NCBI RefSeq assembly: GCF_963678635.1
Contig: NC_087065.1
Location: 33,539,679-33,603,678, forward strand
Origin: Symsagittifera roscoffensis
Lineage: Eukaryota > Xenacoelomorpha > Acoela > Convolutidae
Length of the DNA: 64,000 bases
Direction of reading: 5' to 3'
The notes under the pieces are model-generated. The model was not told where the DNA came from. It did no database searches and worked only from the letters and a program-made list of their open reading frames with translations. The translations under genes and the position numbers were made by a program. Below are positions 1 through 12,941 of the stretch, piece by piece; positions within the stretch are counted from its first letter, which is position 1, and every line of letters starts with the position of its first letter.

Positions 1-789
1 TCAAGAAAACAACTCAATCAAAAACATGTTCACCTATGCTTCCCCTCATTGTCATTTTGTACACATGTTTGGCGTCACTTGCGCGTCACTTGCGATACAA
101 AAATGATTGATTATGATTACCAGCAAATGAAAAGATAAGTCAAAAATTGAAGAAAAAAAAACAAAAAAAAATTTTTTTTCTTAAAAGTTACATTAATCGC
201 AAAAAGGGACAAAGTCTTCTGTAACAAAAATACTTTCGCCATTAAAAACTTTACAAACAGTTTCCAAAATATCAAAAAGAAAACAGAAGTTTTCTTCGTT
301 ACCTAAGCCGGCAAACATTAGCAGACATATAAGACAAAAGTATTAGAAAAAAATTCAGTTTCCACAAAAGTAGGTCCCGATTGGAATCAAGCTAATAGGA
401 TTTGTCGTCTCAGGCATGGGTATAACCACTGCTCCAAATGTGCAGAACACCCTTTCAGTTTAAAAATAAAACAACATCAAAAAGTTTTATTGAAGACATG
501 AAAAAAATTTTTGAAAAATAGCAAAAAAAATAGGCAAAACTTCTTGAAACTGTATTCAGTAAGAGTCCTTTCCTTTGTTGACTTTTGTCTTTGACGCAAG
601 ATATCTGATTTCCCTAATTGATAAATCTACTTGTAATTGGCCCATAGAATCAATCCAAGTAATACTCACTAAAATAAACGGACAGTATTATACTAATGCG
701 GCATGAATAGAGCATATAAAAAAGGCCTCTAGATGAACAATCATGACGATTTACACAATTAGTTATTGGAAACCGAAAATACGACATTA

Positions 790-1066
790 ATAGACTCTTC
801 TATGGAACTTCCATAGGACCAGCACCTTTTTCGGCTTTCATGAGCAAAAATTATAGACCCTTTATCCTTAGTAAAAACGTTATCAAATATTTAGACGATG
901 TTTTTATACCATCACAAACAAAACAAGAAATGTTTAAGGTATTAGAAAAAAATCTCCAAATTTTACTAAAAGAAAACATGGAAGCAGCCCCAGACAAATC
1001 ACATTTTTTCTCACTCGTGTTACATTCCTTGTACATAATATTGAAGGAAGTACAATTACTGCAATA
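790..1066 (+). pseudogene. reverse transcriptase fragment (palm, YLDD box)
   Basis: The reading shows the end of the RT palm: a degenerate version of the LPFGLCNAP-type block (here GTSIGPAPFSAFMS, near 800-840), then YLDDVFI carrying the catalytic YxDD motif at about 885-905, followed by the usual stretch that ends with a lysine-rich region (PDKSHFF, matching the CxxxKC/S step of gypsy RTs). The upstream fingers domain (motif A) is not readable. This is an RNA-dependent DNA polymerase remnant, not a functional gene: the frame closes at 1066 and the thumb continues in another frame. Confidence 0.7.
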
Positions 1067-1137
1067 AAATCACAAATATTTGTTAAATTAAAACTTCAAC
1101 ACCATTTAATAAGAAGAAAAACCAAAAAGTCATTGGA

Positions 1138-1690
1138 TTGCAAAACTTTTTACGTAAATATGTGTATAAAATGCAATTATACCTGAGACGGTTTCATAAT
1201 ATTCTCAGACATGGAAAAAATTTTGAATGGACATTAGAACATCAAAAACGTTTTGAAGTTCCAATGAAAACTCTCCTCACAGAACAAATATCAAAAACAA
1301 TACCAGATCAAGATCAAGCATTTTATGCCACGGGCGATGCCTCAAACATTGGAACTGGCGCAGCGCTCGTACAATCACATAAAAAACAAATAAAATGAAT
1401 CATATATCAGCAAACTCAAGACTTTTTACACAAGCAGAACTTAGACTCTCTAAACTTATGAGAGATTGTGCGGCTATAATATATACACTTATAGAATACA
1501 AACTAATAATCCTTGGATCAGTTACTCCGACAGTTCTATTCACAGATCTTAAACCAATAAATTTCCTATTTACACGAAATCAAACCCAAACCATACAGTT
1601 TATAGACTTCAACTTATTTTAATGAAATTTCCAAACTTACAGATAGTTTGGACAGCAGGAAAAATATTGCATTACCAGATACCATTAGTT
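1138..1690 (+). pseudogene. RT connection and RNase H fragment
   Basis: Two overlapping frames (1138-1398 and 1395-1622) join with a frameshift. The first contains FEWTLEHQKRFE, the gypsy 'F.W...QK.FE..K' connection, then FYATGDASNIGTGAALVQ, the first RNase H aspartate block. The second carries SRLFTQAELRLSKLMRDC (the catalytic glutamate block) and VLFTDLKPINFLF (the third acidic block; the usual DHKP is DLKP here). A short third piece, FPNLQIVWTAGK, continues to about 1660 and corresponds to the last RNase H strand. The order and spacing are those of Ty3/gypsy RNase H. Broken by at least two frameshifts. Confidence 0.7.
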
Positions 1691-2399
1691 GAAATACACC
1701 AGCTGAGTTATTAACACGGTAAACAGCCGTAGCAGTACCAGAAATTGAAAATTTTTCTTGCAAAAGACGAAACATTACCACGACAATACACAAATAGATA
1801 ATCTGGAGCATTTTCCATTATACCTCGATAGACAAAATAACCATTACGAAAAGGATTTATAAAGAAAATCTACATTAAACCGATACCATATTCATCATGG
1901 ATCAAAGAAATACATAGAAAAAACCACCTAAGCAAAAGTTATCAAGAAAAAACCTTTTCCCTTTGATCAAAAGAGAAAATCTAACGGATTGCATAAAATT
2001 ACCAAGACCTCGTAATTTAAATTCCAAATAAACCAGAAACAAAATTTTCAATCTACAAGACCCCTTAGACAATGTACCTCTCTCAAAAATCAAAATTCAT
2101 GACATCCTCTTACCAATCACAGAAAACATAACACCAGAATTACTACAAAGTATCATAATCTTGACCCTGTCATCAGACAACTTAAATCCTGGCATAAATA
2201 TAAAACAAAACCTATAAAATTAGATGTCAAAATTTTAGGAAAGAAAACGCTGCTTAGATATTTTCGAAAGCTTAACACTACAATAATCAACGCAAACACT
2301 GACCTTTTGGAATACCATACTCCAGACAAAAAAGTATCTTGTCTACTATTAAGCATGATCTTAACAGCAATTCACATTTCACTTTCCTTAAAAACAAAA

Positions 2400-3138
2400 A
2401 GACATGCAGGATCAGAAAAAACATAATCGAAATTTATTCAAAATTACTACTCTTCAAATGCACCGATTTGGACTAAAATCTTATGCAATGATTGCAGAAC
2501 ATGTCAGTTAAGCAAACTATATCCACACGGAAACCAATTAGCAGAAAATCAAGATTTTAAACGACAAAGTTGATATTTCGACCACAAGATATCATTTGAT
2601 ACAAAAAGTCCTACATCGCACCGTTCAGAACGAAATTCAAGCATAATGATAATAGTTGATGCAATTCCTTACTATGTAGGATTCAACCATGTACCTCATT
2701 GTAATGCTTGTTATGCGTACTCAACACTTTATGAAAACATCATAGCTAAATTTGAACTACCCGAAAACCTCGTTAGATATTATGGTACTAAATTATAAAA
2801 ATTTTGACATTATCGCATAATGTGACCTCTATAATTTTAAGCATAAATCCAGAATATCTCATGCCCCATGGACAAGTGGTTTTGTCGAATGTATGAACCG
2901 TTCCCTACAAGAATACTTTAGCAGTTTTATCAATGGAAATGATACCAAACATACTGAATGGTCAACTGACGTAAAGCTATTCCCATTATATTATAATTCA
3001 CAAACAAAAACAACCATAGGATTGTCCCCATACGAAATGGTTTTCAATCAAAAACCACGGAAATCACTATTGTTTACAGCAAACTTCTCAAAAACACACA
3101 GGTTATTGTCAACCTACAAAAGATTCAATTTGTTTTAG
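2400..3138 (+). pseudogene. integrase fragment, catalytic triad damaged
   Basis: The retroviral-type integrase is readable in pieces. An HHCC-like zinc end (CNDCRTCQ) lies near 2485-2510. The first catalytic Asp is in IIVDAIPYY near 2650. The second block reads VRYYGTKL near 2775, where SDxGT is expected, so the second Asp is replaced. The third block, TSGFVECMNRSLQEYF near 2875-2920, keeps the catalytic Glu. The frame then stays open to 3138 through the usual YNSQ...GLSPYEMVFNQKP segment. A stop and frameshift separate the second and third blocks. This is an inactive remnant of the strand-transfer enzyme that inserts LTR elements. Confidence 0.7.
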
Positions 3139-5612
3139 TCTACCACTACATACACACATTTAAGATCATTTTCAACACCCACAAATCCTAAAACTAGCCT
3201 CTGGAACCCATAGAGAATGGATTTTAAATCGAGATAGAAAACTTCTCAAAAATATCCTCTGACAAATTCTTTAGTCATTCATTATCCTTATCCGAATCAA
3301 ATCAAAAACGAATAACGGAAAACACTTCCAAAGAAAAAACTAAAAAATACCCAAAAAAATTATCTCAAAAGCAAAGGATAAATCGCAACCTAGTAGCAAA
3401 AATTTTTAACACAAGAAACAAAAGAAAAGACTCAGAGGTCAACCACATAAAAACTGTATCAGTTTTATTACTAAACTAAAGTTTTTAAAAAAGAGGAATT
3501 TCAGAAACCTGTTTGATCAATTGAAAAAGGTTCCTTGTACTGGAATAATTTTTTCACAAAAAAAAACTTTCGTTTTTGAATCTTGAAACAACTAGTTCAG
3601 ATACAGCCAATCACAATCGTTTCAAATATCACCAAATTCTGACACCACTTTACTTAGCCGACAAATTGTTAACTTCAAATAGATCTGAAACTATAACTAG
3701 TAGACCTCTAGGTCAAAAATAAGCAATATTCTCATATTTGACAACAACAAAAAAATTGATATAACTGTTACAACCCTCCTCTATCACTCAGTACAAAAAC
3801 CAACAAAATTGTCTCAACTTACACCCCACATCATTTTCCCAAAAGGGAAGTAACGAATAAGCCTAAAGACAAAAACTGACATGATCATTTAGCCTAAAGT
3901 TGATTCATCTTCAAAAAACCCCTAAGAACCCAATAAAAAAAAACTAGGAAGCTCATTCCTAAACCTCCAGACTTTCCTTCACAAAAATCTTCCTATACTC
4001 AACCAATTGTCAAAAATCATTAAACAATCCGACCACACCAAATTTTTAACCCGAAGAACTAAAAAAAAAGTTTCGACGAAATAAATCTTTTCTTAATTGC
4101 TTTTCTCAAGGCCAGTTCAATATTTTAAGACAATCATTTCAAAAGTCCTATGATTTTGTTCAATAGTTTTAGAATTTTTTTTATCAATAACACCCTAGAA
4201 ATAGCATTTCTCCTTTTTATAGTATTTGCAGCCTCTTTGTAGATTTCTACTCCCGCATAAAAACCTACTATAATTTCTCAAAAAATCTTGACCACCTCGT
4301 CAGGTACGAAACTTCAACAACCTTTTAAATTTTACGACATTTATTCAACAGAAAGACATCTTTCTTCTTTTTGTAATTTTTGTCACCTCACTAGTCTCTC
4401 TCGACCTAACCATTTGCAAATGTATAAAAAAAGTAATAACTACCTTTGCACTAGCAACAATTCTCCGCATAGTTTTTATCGAAGAATACTATAAACAACA
4501 TAGATTTAATTAAGAAAAGAAAAAAATCGAAACATACAAAATAACTAATCAACAACCAAATAAACAATTCCCATTAAATACTACATCCCAATATCCCCCA
4601 ACAACACCAACATCCAGTCAAACAAACCAACCCCAATCATCTACAAGTATTTCATTTTATAAAAAATCATTAAACTTTTGACGAAAGACACGCATCATTA
4701 TCCGAACCTTTGATACCAGCAATTCATCAAGCACCCCTAAGTAAGCCACAATACGAATCAACGCAAAAAATTTAATCCTGACTTCAACAAGATCTTAATA
4801 GAACTAGACATTCGAGTCAAAATCAAAAATTAACACCTACAATAGATAGACAAATTATCCATCCCCGAAGAAATCCAAACTTTGCAACACCCAGCTCATT
4901 TTAAAATACATCCATGACTCTTTTCGACCCTTTGGATCTTTCTAGCAATACCATCCAAAGTACTTCCCCATCACTAAAAACAATTTTTCAACAAAATACC
5001 CCAAATAACCCGTCGGACTATTTGAGATTGACACCAAAATCTAAACGAATTCGTGAAAATCCTTTTAACCCCCCACATCAACACAACGTCTTCCAGATTG
5101 GATGATACAAGCATTCTCCCAAGGCGAACCAAAAGTAGTAAACGACCCCATAAACGTTTCATCCGATACCTCTTTATCCCTACCAGAACTTAACGCCTTA
5201 CCATCAAGCCCTTCAGTAACAGGTCAAAATCCAACCACTACGTTCTCCCTGAATTTCTCTACAAACTTAGACGATCGATATCGAGAATGTTTAGCACAAA
5301 TTTACCTTTATGGTTAGATTGGAACACATTTGTAGTATCTCTTCCCCTATTTGGCCAACATCTTGATAGTAGTAGACAACAAAATTGGGCACTAAACTGA
5401 TTACAATACAGACACGACTTTCACAAAGATATACAAGAACATTATGAACAAATCCTCATTCAAGATAACTTAACACTAAAACTGGAGCCACTACCTAATG
5501 TCCACCGATTATAACAGCTCAGTCTTTACCCCTCCATTTATCACGACAGAACTAATTTATAAATACGATAGATATACAAAAAGACTATTGGATATATAAC
5601 ACTCTACATTCT
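3139..5612 (+). other. no gene recognised between integrase and env fragments
   Basis: AT-rich sequence with short open frames only (for example 4288-4494, 4914-5105, 5102-5317). The last two are Ser/Pro/Asn-rich and read in one direction with the flanking retroelement, so they could be remnants of a spacer or accessory frame of that element, but nothing in them matches a family I recognise. Confidence 0.4.
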
Positions 5613-6149
5613 ATGTTCAGGTTCATCTTACACATGTATCTTTTAACACTTTTCTTTCATAAAACTGTTTCCCTACTTGTACTCTTAGAACCCACATCTC
5701 ATCAAAATCTTTCTGCCCGAACAGGACCACAAGACCTCTTAGTTACTAGTTATGATTGTGAAGAAAATCAAAAGAAAACACTACAAAAATACGCAACTAA
5801 TCAAGTAACACAATGTGAATCCGAACCACAAAACATAGAATCAACAAAGATAGTAGCAACAGTTTACTTGAAAGCACGAGCTACAACTCTAACGGGATAT
5901 AAAGTACATTGCTCACAAGTCTCAAATGGAAGTAAAAACAGACTCGATAACGAATCTCTTTACCAAATCAACGTGGAAAGATTTTTGCATCTCAACCTTA
6001 AACATTGCAAAAAAGAAATCCAACGATTAAAAATATCCCCAAAAAAAGCCACAAATCGCAAATTATTAAACTTTGAAATTTTACCAGAATCCGCGCATCA
6101 AGCAGAACTTGAAGGATATCATGGTCATATTAAATTAGACGATAAATAG
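5613..6149 (+). pseudogene. envelope-like glycoprotein, N-terminal part
   Basis: An open frame of 178 residues begins with a hydrophobic signal-like segment (residues about 3-27). After it comes a cysteine-bearing ectodomain with the TSYDCE / QVTQCE pattern that I associate with invertebrate LTR-element envelope proteins. It sits exactly where env is expected, downstream of pol and on the same strand. The frame ends at 6149 and further env-like pieces continue in other frames. The assignment to an envelope rests on position, signal peptide, cysteines and the membrane-anchored end further on; the family was not verified by a search. Decayed copy. Confidence 0.55.
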
Positions 6150-7392
6150 CCGTACCACGGTCAACACGGACGTTTAAGCTATGACTTACATGGTAACAAG
6201 TGGATACCACACATACGAATAAGTAGTCCTTCAAATTGTAATGCCGACACAAAGAACAAAGGCTACCAAGAATTAATGTTTTTTGATTGGAAAACCCAAA
6301 TGGAGAAAGTACAATCAACACGTGACTTAAAAGACAATACTATTCAATATGAAGGAATATGATTTAATTGTAAAATTGACCAAGGATATAGCGATTCTAC
6401 TACTCGCACACAATCAGCCATTGTTCGGTATCCAGAAGACACTGATAGGATTAGATCTAACAATCAAAAAATTTAAAATTATTGACGGTATTGAAAACAA
6501 ACTATCACGTTTTCAAATATACCCCGAAACGGAAATTGCTTGTAAATATCCAAAACCTTTTTTCAAAACACAATACTCAAAAACTCTCGTCGAATACGAA
6601 AAAAGTTTCGGCATGAAAACAGGAAAATTATATCCCGGTAACAATTTCCAAAAACACAGGAAGTACTGGCGGAAAACTTCGCCAAGAGAATAAAGATAGC
6701 ACACGATTGCAAGAACTCTCACTTACAAATAACACATACTTTGGTGCAATCCACTATGATATATATCTTGATATGAAACTAGACTATACAATAAGCAGAA
6801 ACTAGACTATACAATATACAACTACGCAGGATATTTTCATCAGGTAAAAGAACAAACTTCATTGACTACGAAGGAAACAATCTCTGGTACTATACATGTA
6901 CTAAAAAAGTTTCACCACTATGCGTTTTTGAAGATAAAAGATGTTATAAAAGAATCCCTATATTCTATAAAAATAAAGAATAATTTGTTGATACACTGTC
7001 ACGACGTACATATTTTTGGGATAAAGCTGTCCCATGTGGATCTGAAAATAGCCACAATGTAGTAAAGCTAAATTCAAAACAATATAACTATCATTTTCTT
7101 ACTCCATACCCTACTCTTATGCCATCATTTAAAAAATTTCAACAGAAAGCACAAGAGCAATTGCCCAAAACCCAATTATAGGCTTACAATTATTAGGTAT
7201 TTATTCCAGATCAGACATACAACATCACATTCGAACACAGCAATTTCAAGATTTTCGTAGTTATTTGGACACAATTCAAAGACAATCAAATTAATTGTTC
7301 AAAACCTGCAAAAATTTGCTGAAACCGCAGATTTCTCAGATACTTACGCACAAGATTATAGCGGAAGTTTTAAAGTTTTATATATCTTAAAG
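6150..7392 (+). pseudogene. envelope-like glycoprotein, middle fragments
   Basis: Several short frames (6349-6693, 6862-7062) lie between the signal-peptide-bearing start and the membrane-anchored end of the env-like gene. They contain Cys, Tyr and Asn/Lys-rich ectodomain-like sequence. Many stops separate them. No domain can be named; they are assigned to env only because of position and strand. Confidence 0.4.
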
Positions 7393-8091
7393 GTGAAAAG
7401 TACCGTTCAAAAGATATTTCACCAATTAATATCTTCAGTTTGTTTTGTAAATCTAAAAAACGAACTCCTAATTTTTCTAGGATGGCCCCACTACATACTA
7501 GAGAAATTGACTACATTATATCCTATGTTTACCTTTTTCGGATTCCTCTTCTCACAATTGAAAGGAATCTACAAGACATGCGCATTACATACACAAGTAA
7601 ATAAACAAGCAATTGTAGCACGCATATTATTTGCAGGATTTTTTGGAATATTTTCTACTTCAATAAACAAAACTCTCCTCGACGCTCAGATTAGCGAATA
7701 CAATAGGAAACTATCTACAACACCAAACTCATGTGATACTTTACAAGACAATATACATCCAATACCTACCGCACCACCACAATCACATCACCTACATCAC
7801 CCCTTATTTTTAGTACTACGAATATATAGAAACATATTAGCAATAACAGCACAAACTTTTCAAGGTTATGGCTACCCACAGAGCCCAGTACCTCATAAAG
7901 CACTCCAACAGTCAACCATTGATGACACATATGAGCAAATTGTAGAACAACCACACACAACAAATTTTCACTCTCAAAACAACCTTCTTTCTAGCACACG
8001 ATGCGCCGTCAGATTGGATCCCTCAACCGTTCCCTTTCCTATCCATCCAAGCTTCAACGCCAATCCTCTCGCATTTCCCTTTCAGACCTGA
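7393..8091 (+). pseudogene. envelope-like C-terminal part with membrane segment
   Basis: A 232-residue open frame. Residues about 10-55 are rich in large hydrophobic residues, and a strongly hydrophobic span (AIVARILFAGFFGIF, near 7610-7655) looks like a transmembrane anchor. The remainder is Pro/His/Ser/Thr-rich, as in a cytoplasmic tail, and similar low-complexity readable sequence continues in shifted frames to about 8600. Interpreted as the anchored end of the decayed env. The start chosen by frame length is not necessarily a real initiation site, because the true protein began upstream in a different frame. Confidence 0.45.
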
Positions 8092-8600
8092 CCTCTTCCC
8101 CCCTATCAACCTGTTGAACTAACTCGCCACGAACAGATTCAGATGATTCAACACAAACTATTTTCAACACTAACTCTAACTTTAACAACTCCGATATAGA
8201 AACTCCTGATGAATTCCTAGACTCAGAATCTAGCCCATCTACCTTTTCACAGGCACCTCTCCACCAAACCCTTACTTGCTAACTTCCAAATGAATCCCCT
8301 CCAGCCCCCTCTTCCTATACTGACGCCACTCCCATTCTTCCCCAATGACCAGCGATCAACCCGACCCACCTAGCCCCATGACAGATAACCAGCTAGAGCA
8401 TGAGTTAGACAACTTGATAACAACTACAACAACACATTCATAACTCAAATGTTCTAACACTTCACCAACTAACACATTCAAACTCATCATCAGAATCCTC
8501 AATCCAAGCAGCAAACGCAGAACCTGCACAAGCCCATAAAGTTTTTAAACGAAAACACTCCAAAACCACACCACAACTCCTGATCAGGTTTTAAAGTATG

Positions 8601-9371
8601 ATAGATGAAACTTTTTTTAAAAAACAACCAGAATAAAAACATAGAAAAACTGTTATTAAGGAATCGTTTGGCCATCTTTTAGCTGAGAACCTAGCTTTTT
8701 AACAAATACTTTTAGTTTCAATCAAAGTTTCAAACTGATTGTGCTATTTAAGGAAAATTTTTGGCACTAAGTGCACTTTTCTGTCGCCTTCTAATTAAGT
8801 TGCCAAACGGCGCCCTCTTTTTCTCGCTTGAAAACTAAAACATGCAACTTTTATGTCCTGTGACCGTATAAATTGATCATGCGCCGGACAACGTTAAAAA
8901 ACTCAAAAACTCAAATTGTCATTTAAGTTACGGAGAAAATGGCAAACAGCAACAAAAAACGTGCATCTTTGTATAAAATTCAATTGAAAAATATATTTTT
9001 TTATAATTAAGACCGATACTCAATGTTACTTAATTTTGAGCACTAAAAGTCAGGTTTGTTTAAATTCAGTTTGATAATGCTTGTTATCAAACAAAAAATC
9101 ATTGTTGACATTTCTGAAATATCATATTGAAGAGTTTAAAGAGTTATCAATTATCGTTTGGTCAACTATCAAATATCAAATGACTAGTTTTGGTTTTCCC
9201 CATTTAAGACGCCGTGCTATGTTCTAACTAAACCTAATTTTTTCGATTTGAAAATGAAATTTTAAAAAGATGGGAAGTATATTCTATAGAGGACTATGAT
9301 GGAAAAAAGCTAGTGGCTATGACGGAATGTTTTTACTGAAAAAAAGATAGATAAAATGAACTTGAATCACT
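8601..9371. other. intergenic, nothing recognised
   Basis: AT-rich sequence with no open frame of interest, no RNA gene and no clear repeat boundary. Confidence 0.5.
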
Positions 9372-9866
9372 GGTAAAAAACGGAATTCGAATAAACACCG
9401 TAAAATTGTGACAAAATTACCTTATTCTCATTTTGGATTAAAGTCATTTCAACCGACACTATTAAAGTCATTGGTAAAAAACGGAATTCGAATAAACACC
9501 GTAAAATTGTGACAAAATTACCTTATTCTCATTTTGGATTAAAGTCATTTCAACCGACACTATTAAAGTCATTGGTAAAAAACGGAATTCGAATAAACAC
9601 CGTAAAATTGTGACAAAATTACCTTATTCTCATTTTGGATTAAAGTCATTTCAACCGACACTATTAAAGTCATTGGTAAAAAACGGAATTCGAATAAACA
9701 CCGTAAAATTGTGACAAAATTACCTTATTCTCATTTTGGATTAAAGTCATTTCAACCGACACTATTAAAGTCATTGGTAAAAAACGGAATTCGAATAAAC
9801 ACCGTAAAATTGTGACAAAATTACCTTATTCTCATTTTGGATTAAAGTCATTTCAACCGACACTAC
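9372..9866. repeat. tandem repeat, five copies of a 101-bp unit
   Basis: The unit beginning GGTAAAAAACGGAATTCG starts at 9372, 9473, 9574, 9675 and 9776, so the period is exactly 101 bp. The copies look identical over the readable length; the fifth ends near 9864, where the sequence changes from ACTATTAAAG to ACTACTGATA. Such uniformity means recent expansion or homogenisation, and the copy number in the genome may differ from the assembled five. No gene lies within it. Confidence 0.95.
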
Positions 9867-12119
9867 TGATAATGCTTGAATTGGTAAAATGAATGTCGAT
9901 TACAGTTTTTTTGACAATTATTCATTTTTTTAGCTACAAAAATTTCAAAAGCAGTTATGACTATCAGTAGACACCCCTAATGCATTATTGAAATCCTCTA
10001 AAAATAGGCCCGTACAAAGGTACATTAATGAAATTTGCCCAGATTTTGAGACTAATCTAGATTTAAGGTAGGTTATAGTTTTTCACAGACGAAGTGGAGC
10101 TTCGCACCATTTGCAATGCAACAAAAACATTCTTCTTACGTTGTCTCCAATTGAATTCAATTTAAAAAAAACTGTGGCGTAAAAAGGTTGCCAGCGTTAA
10201 ATTAGAATAAACTGGGCAGACAAATTGCGCGTAGACACCCGTTGAGCCGGGAAAGATTTTGCATATTTTACTTACAGAGCAAGCATGCAATATAGCAGCT
10301 AGATAGCGAGCACGCATGAGCCCTATATAGTTGATTGAACAGCGAGTTACCATTTCTAACTTTGACCATTCGCTCAACAGTTTTTACGGGACGTCAAGTG
10401 TCTGGTTGCAATTCCCTTTCTTATTCCAGTAACGAAATTTAAGAATCGAAAAAGTATCACATAACTGTCCGCAATGCTTTTCTGATTAAAAGACAGGTGG
10501 AAAAAATTACAGCCATACAAGCAGAAACATTTTTGCCTAGCAAGTTTGCCTAGCCGTCTAAGCAAAAACAATAAAATTTCAATTTGCGGTGGAAATTTTG
10601 AAAAACTACACAAATTTTTTAAAATTAGTTTCAAGTTTTTTTGTGCGTGGTGTGATGAAAAGATCTGAACTGAAGACTAAATTTTACTTTCTGAGTGAAA
10701 TAGGCATAGTTGAAAACTGTCCTCTTCTTGCAGTGTGAAAAAACCCAAAAAAATTAATTAAAAAATATCATTTCTTTGGCAGACATTTTTTGAAGTTTTT
10801 AATTCCCAATGTGGCGCTAAAAAACTTTGAAAATGCAAATTAGTGTTAATTTTTCAAAGCTCGAAAAAAATCATCCTTTTTTTACCACTAAACTCCAATT
10901 ATTCTTCATTAATAATAGTGCTCGGTCGCTTTATTCGAAAAAAAAATCAAAAAAAATTTCAACTAAATTCTATCGACACTAAAAAAAATTATGGCATTTT
11001 TTAAATACGGTTCGAATCACGACTGAAAGAGCTATCATATGATATTTCACTCATCAATCAACCCAATCCAATGAATAATTGTGGTAGCTGATTTTGCGTG
11101 AAAAAAAAAGAACAACCTTTATGCATACCCGAATACAAAGTTCCTCCTAAATTTCAATGGTCGCAACAATAATTATTTCAACTTACCAGAAATAATTAGA
11201 TCGATAAAACATAGAAGCGGTAAAACATAGATATATAGAAGCTGATTTACTAATCTTCTATTCAACTGTTGGCTTACGCCTTGTTTTACCGCCAACCTGT
11301 GATAAATCCAAGGCGTAGTTTTGCACAAAAAATTAGGGGAGATAAAATTTTCAAACACCGTGAAAGTTTCTGATGCTTCAAATTTTTATTTTGTTGAGTA
11401 ATCAAAAAATTTTGGTGAGCAAAGCTCTAAACAATTTTCAAATTGATTCTAACCCTCTAAGCGCCAACTTTGTTCCGTGAAACCATTAAAGGGAGTTTAA
11501 TGGGTTTTTTAACGCTTTCTTTCATCATTTTTCAACACATAGGCGAAGCGAAGCAATACAATGAAATCATTGCCATACAAGATATTAAATTAAATTGCAA
11601 AATTATATTGAAAAAAGTGAAAAAATGTCGATTAAAATTTCTTACCTTTGTCTCAGCTGATGTTCCGAGAATCAATGACTGAGTGCCAACTAAGACGGCA
11701 GCATTTTTGTCGACTATGAATCAAACTGCGACCAAAAACGAAAGTGTAGGCTTGAAAATTCAGAGCTATCAAAATTTAACACTCAAAATTTTACTACCAA
11801 CTCTTCCTGAAAAACGCAAAAAAATCCCCTTTGAATCCACGCAATACTGGTTGACTAGCCAATGTAACAAAATTGACCACGTTTAACCAAAAAATTGTTC
11901 AAAACCAGAATTGGTAAATTTACCAACTAGAGACCTACTTTCAATTATTGTAAAAACTGTTTGAACAAAAAAAACAATCATGGGAAAGAAACTGCTTGGA
12001 AAGCGAACCATATAATATAATTTGCAATTGAACAAAAAACGAGATATAATCAGAGGAAAATTAGGACCGAAACCCGAAATTCGAAAAAATCAACACTTTT
12101 TTAATAAACATATTTAAAA
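9867..12119. other. intergenic, nothing recognised
   Basis: No credible gene. It contains one copy of a short palindromic motif (GAAGTGGAGCTTCGCACC near 10,090) that recurs elsewhere in the window. The open frames here are short and of random composition. Confidence 0.5.
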
Positions 12120-12717
12120 AGGTAATTACTACCTGAAATGTCGAAAAAAAATATTTAATTAAACTTCAAGAACTTTGAGTTTGTCGGCTTGTACGTTGTA
12201 AGAAATACGTGCAGTGAAGGCAGTATGTTTTACGGGCAAAATATGTAAAAAAATTGTTTACGGGAAAAATCTAGTTCCCTATTACAAGCCACTCGCTCTC
12301 GCAATTACAGTGTCCCAATAACAATTTCCTGACTTTGAAAGTCATTACAAAAAACCTGTCATTGTTTTTGTTAGGTTTTTTTTCCTGTTGTTTCAAGTTC
12401 AGTTTTTCCTTTTTTTTGGTATTTGCATATACTGTAGTCCGAATGAGAGAGAGCTACCAATTGTTGCTACGGAAAAACTAAAGTTTTGTCAGCTGCCATT
12501 AGTTAACTAAGTGAATTTATCGTTAAATGGTTATTTTGAAACAACATTTCACCGTTGTTTAAATTCAAGGTAATATAAATTCGTATACACTCAAAAAAGA
12601 CAAAAGTACAAACTAAACTGCTCGTATCAAGGCAAAAACCTGAATATTCTGAATTGCTCCTTATAAAATTTAAAAAAATTGATGGTCAGTTGATAATGTT
12701 GAACAATAGACAACTGC

Positions 12718-12941
12718 ATTGACGCGTGTCGAAAACAACAAAAAAGACTGGCTGAAAAATCATTCTAAACTGAATTAATGTAAGCTAATTGTTCCAGTTA
12801 ACCCGGTAATAAATGAAAACATATGAATTGAACATTTACCCCACATGCATGTTGAATGGCTTGTTCATATGTTTTTCATCTGATAACGCGTTATTTGGGC
12901 CAATTAGCTTGCATTTCTTCGTTGCTTTTGATACGCGTCAA
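12718..12941. repeat. foldback hairpin of unit 1
   Basis: The left arm (12,718-12,790, from TTGACGCGTGTCGAAA to TAAGCTAATT) is the reverse complement of the right arm, which is shortened here (12,900-12,941, AATTAGCTTGCATT to ATACGCGTCAA). The loop between them, about 110 bp, carries ATAACGCGTTATTTGG next to the right arm, the opposite orientation from the homologous loops of units 2 and 3. Confidence 0.75.

Larger units (their letters stand above)
595..8600 (+). mobile_element. decayed env-bearing LTR retroelement
   Basis: Plus-strand fragments occur in the order reverse transcriptase, RNase H, integrase, then a secreted envelope-like protein, which is the order of Ty3/gypsy (errantivirus-like) elements with an env gene. 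No frame stays open across a whole domain; stops and frameshifts separate every block. I could not find matching LTRs, so the ends are approximate: the window starts inside or near the element, and the last env-like coding is followed by proline/serine/threonine-rich readable sequence to about 8.6 kb. The region from 3.2 to 5.6 kb, between integrase and env, contains only short open frames with no recognisable domain. The composition is strongly AT-rich, unlike the GC-richer giant element at 36-53 kb, so this is an unrelated and older family. Confidence 0.75.

Noticed and set aside
9372-9866. Possible CRISPR array
   Set aside because: Repeats are directly abutting 101-bp units with no unique spacers, in a eukaryotic genome.
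10162-10634. Two minus-strand frames of 71 and 86 codons
   Set aside because: Composition looks random, there are no motifs, and the surroundings are repeat-rich intergenic DNA.
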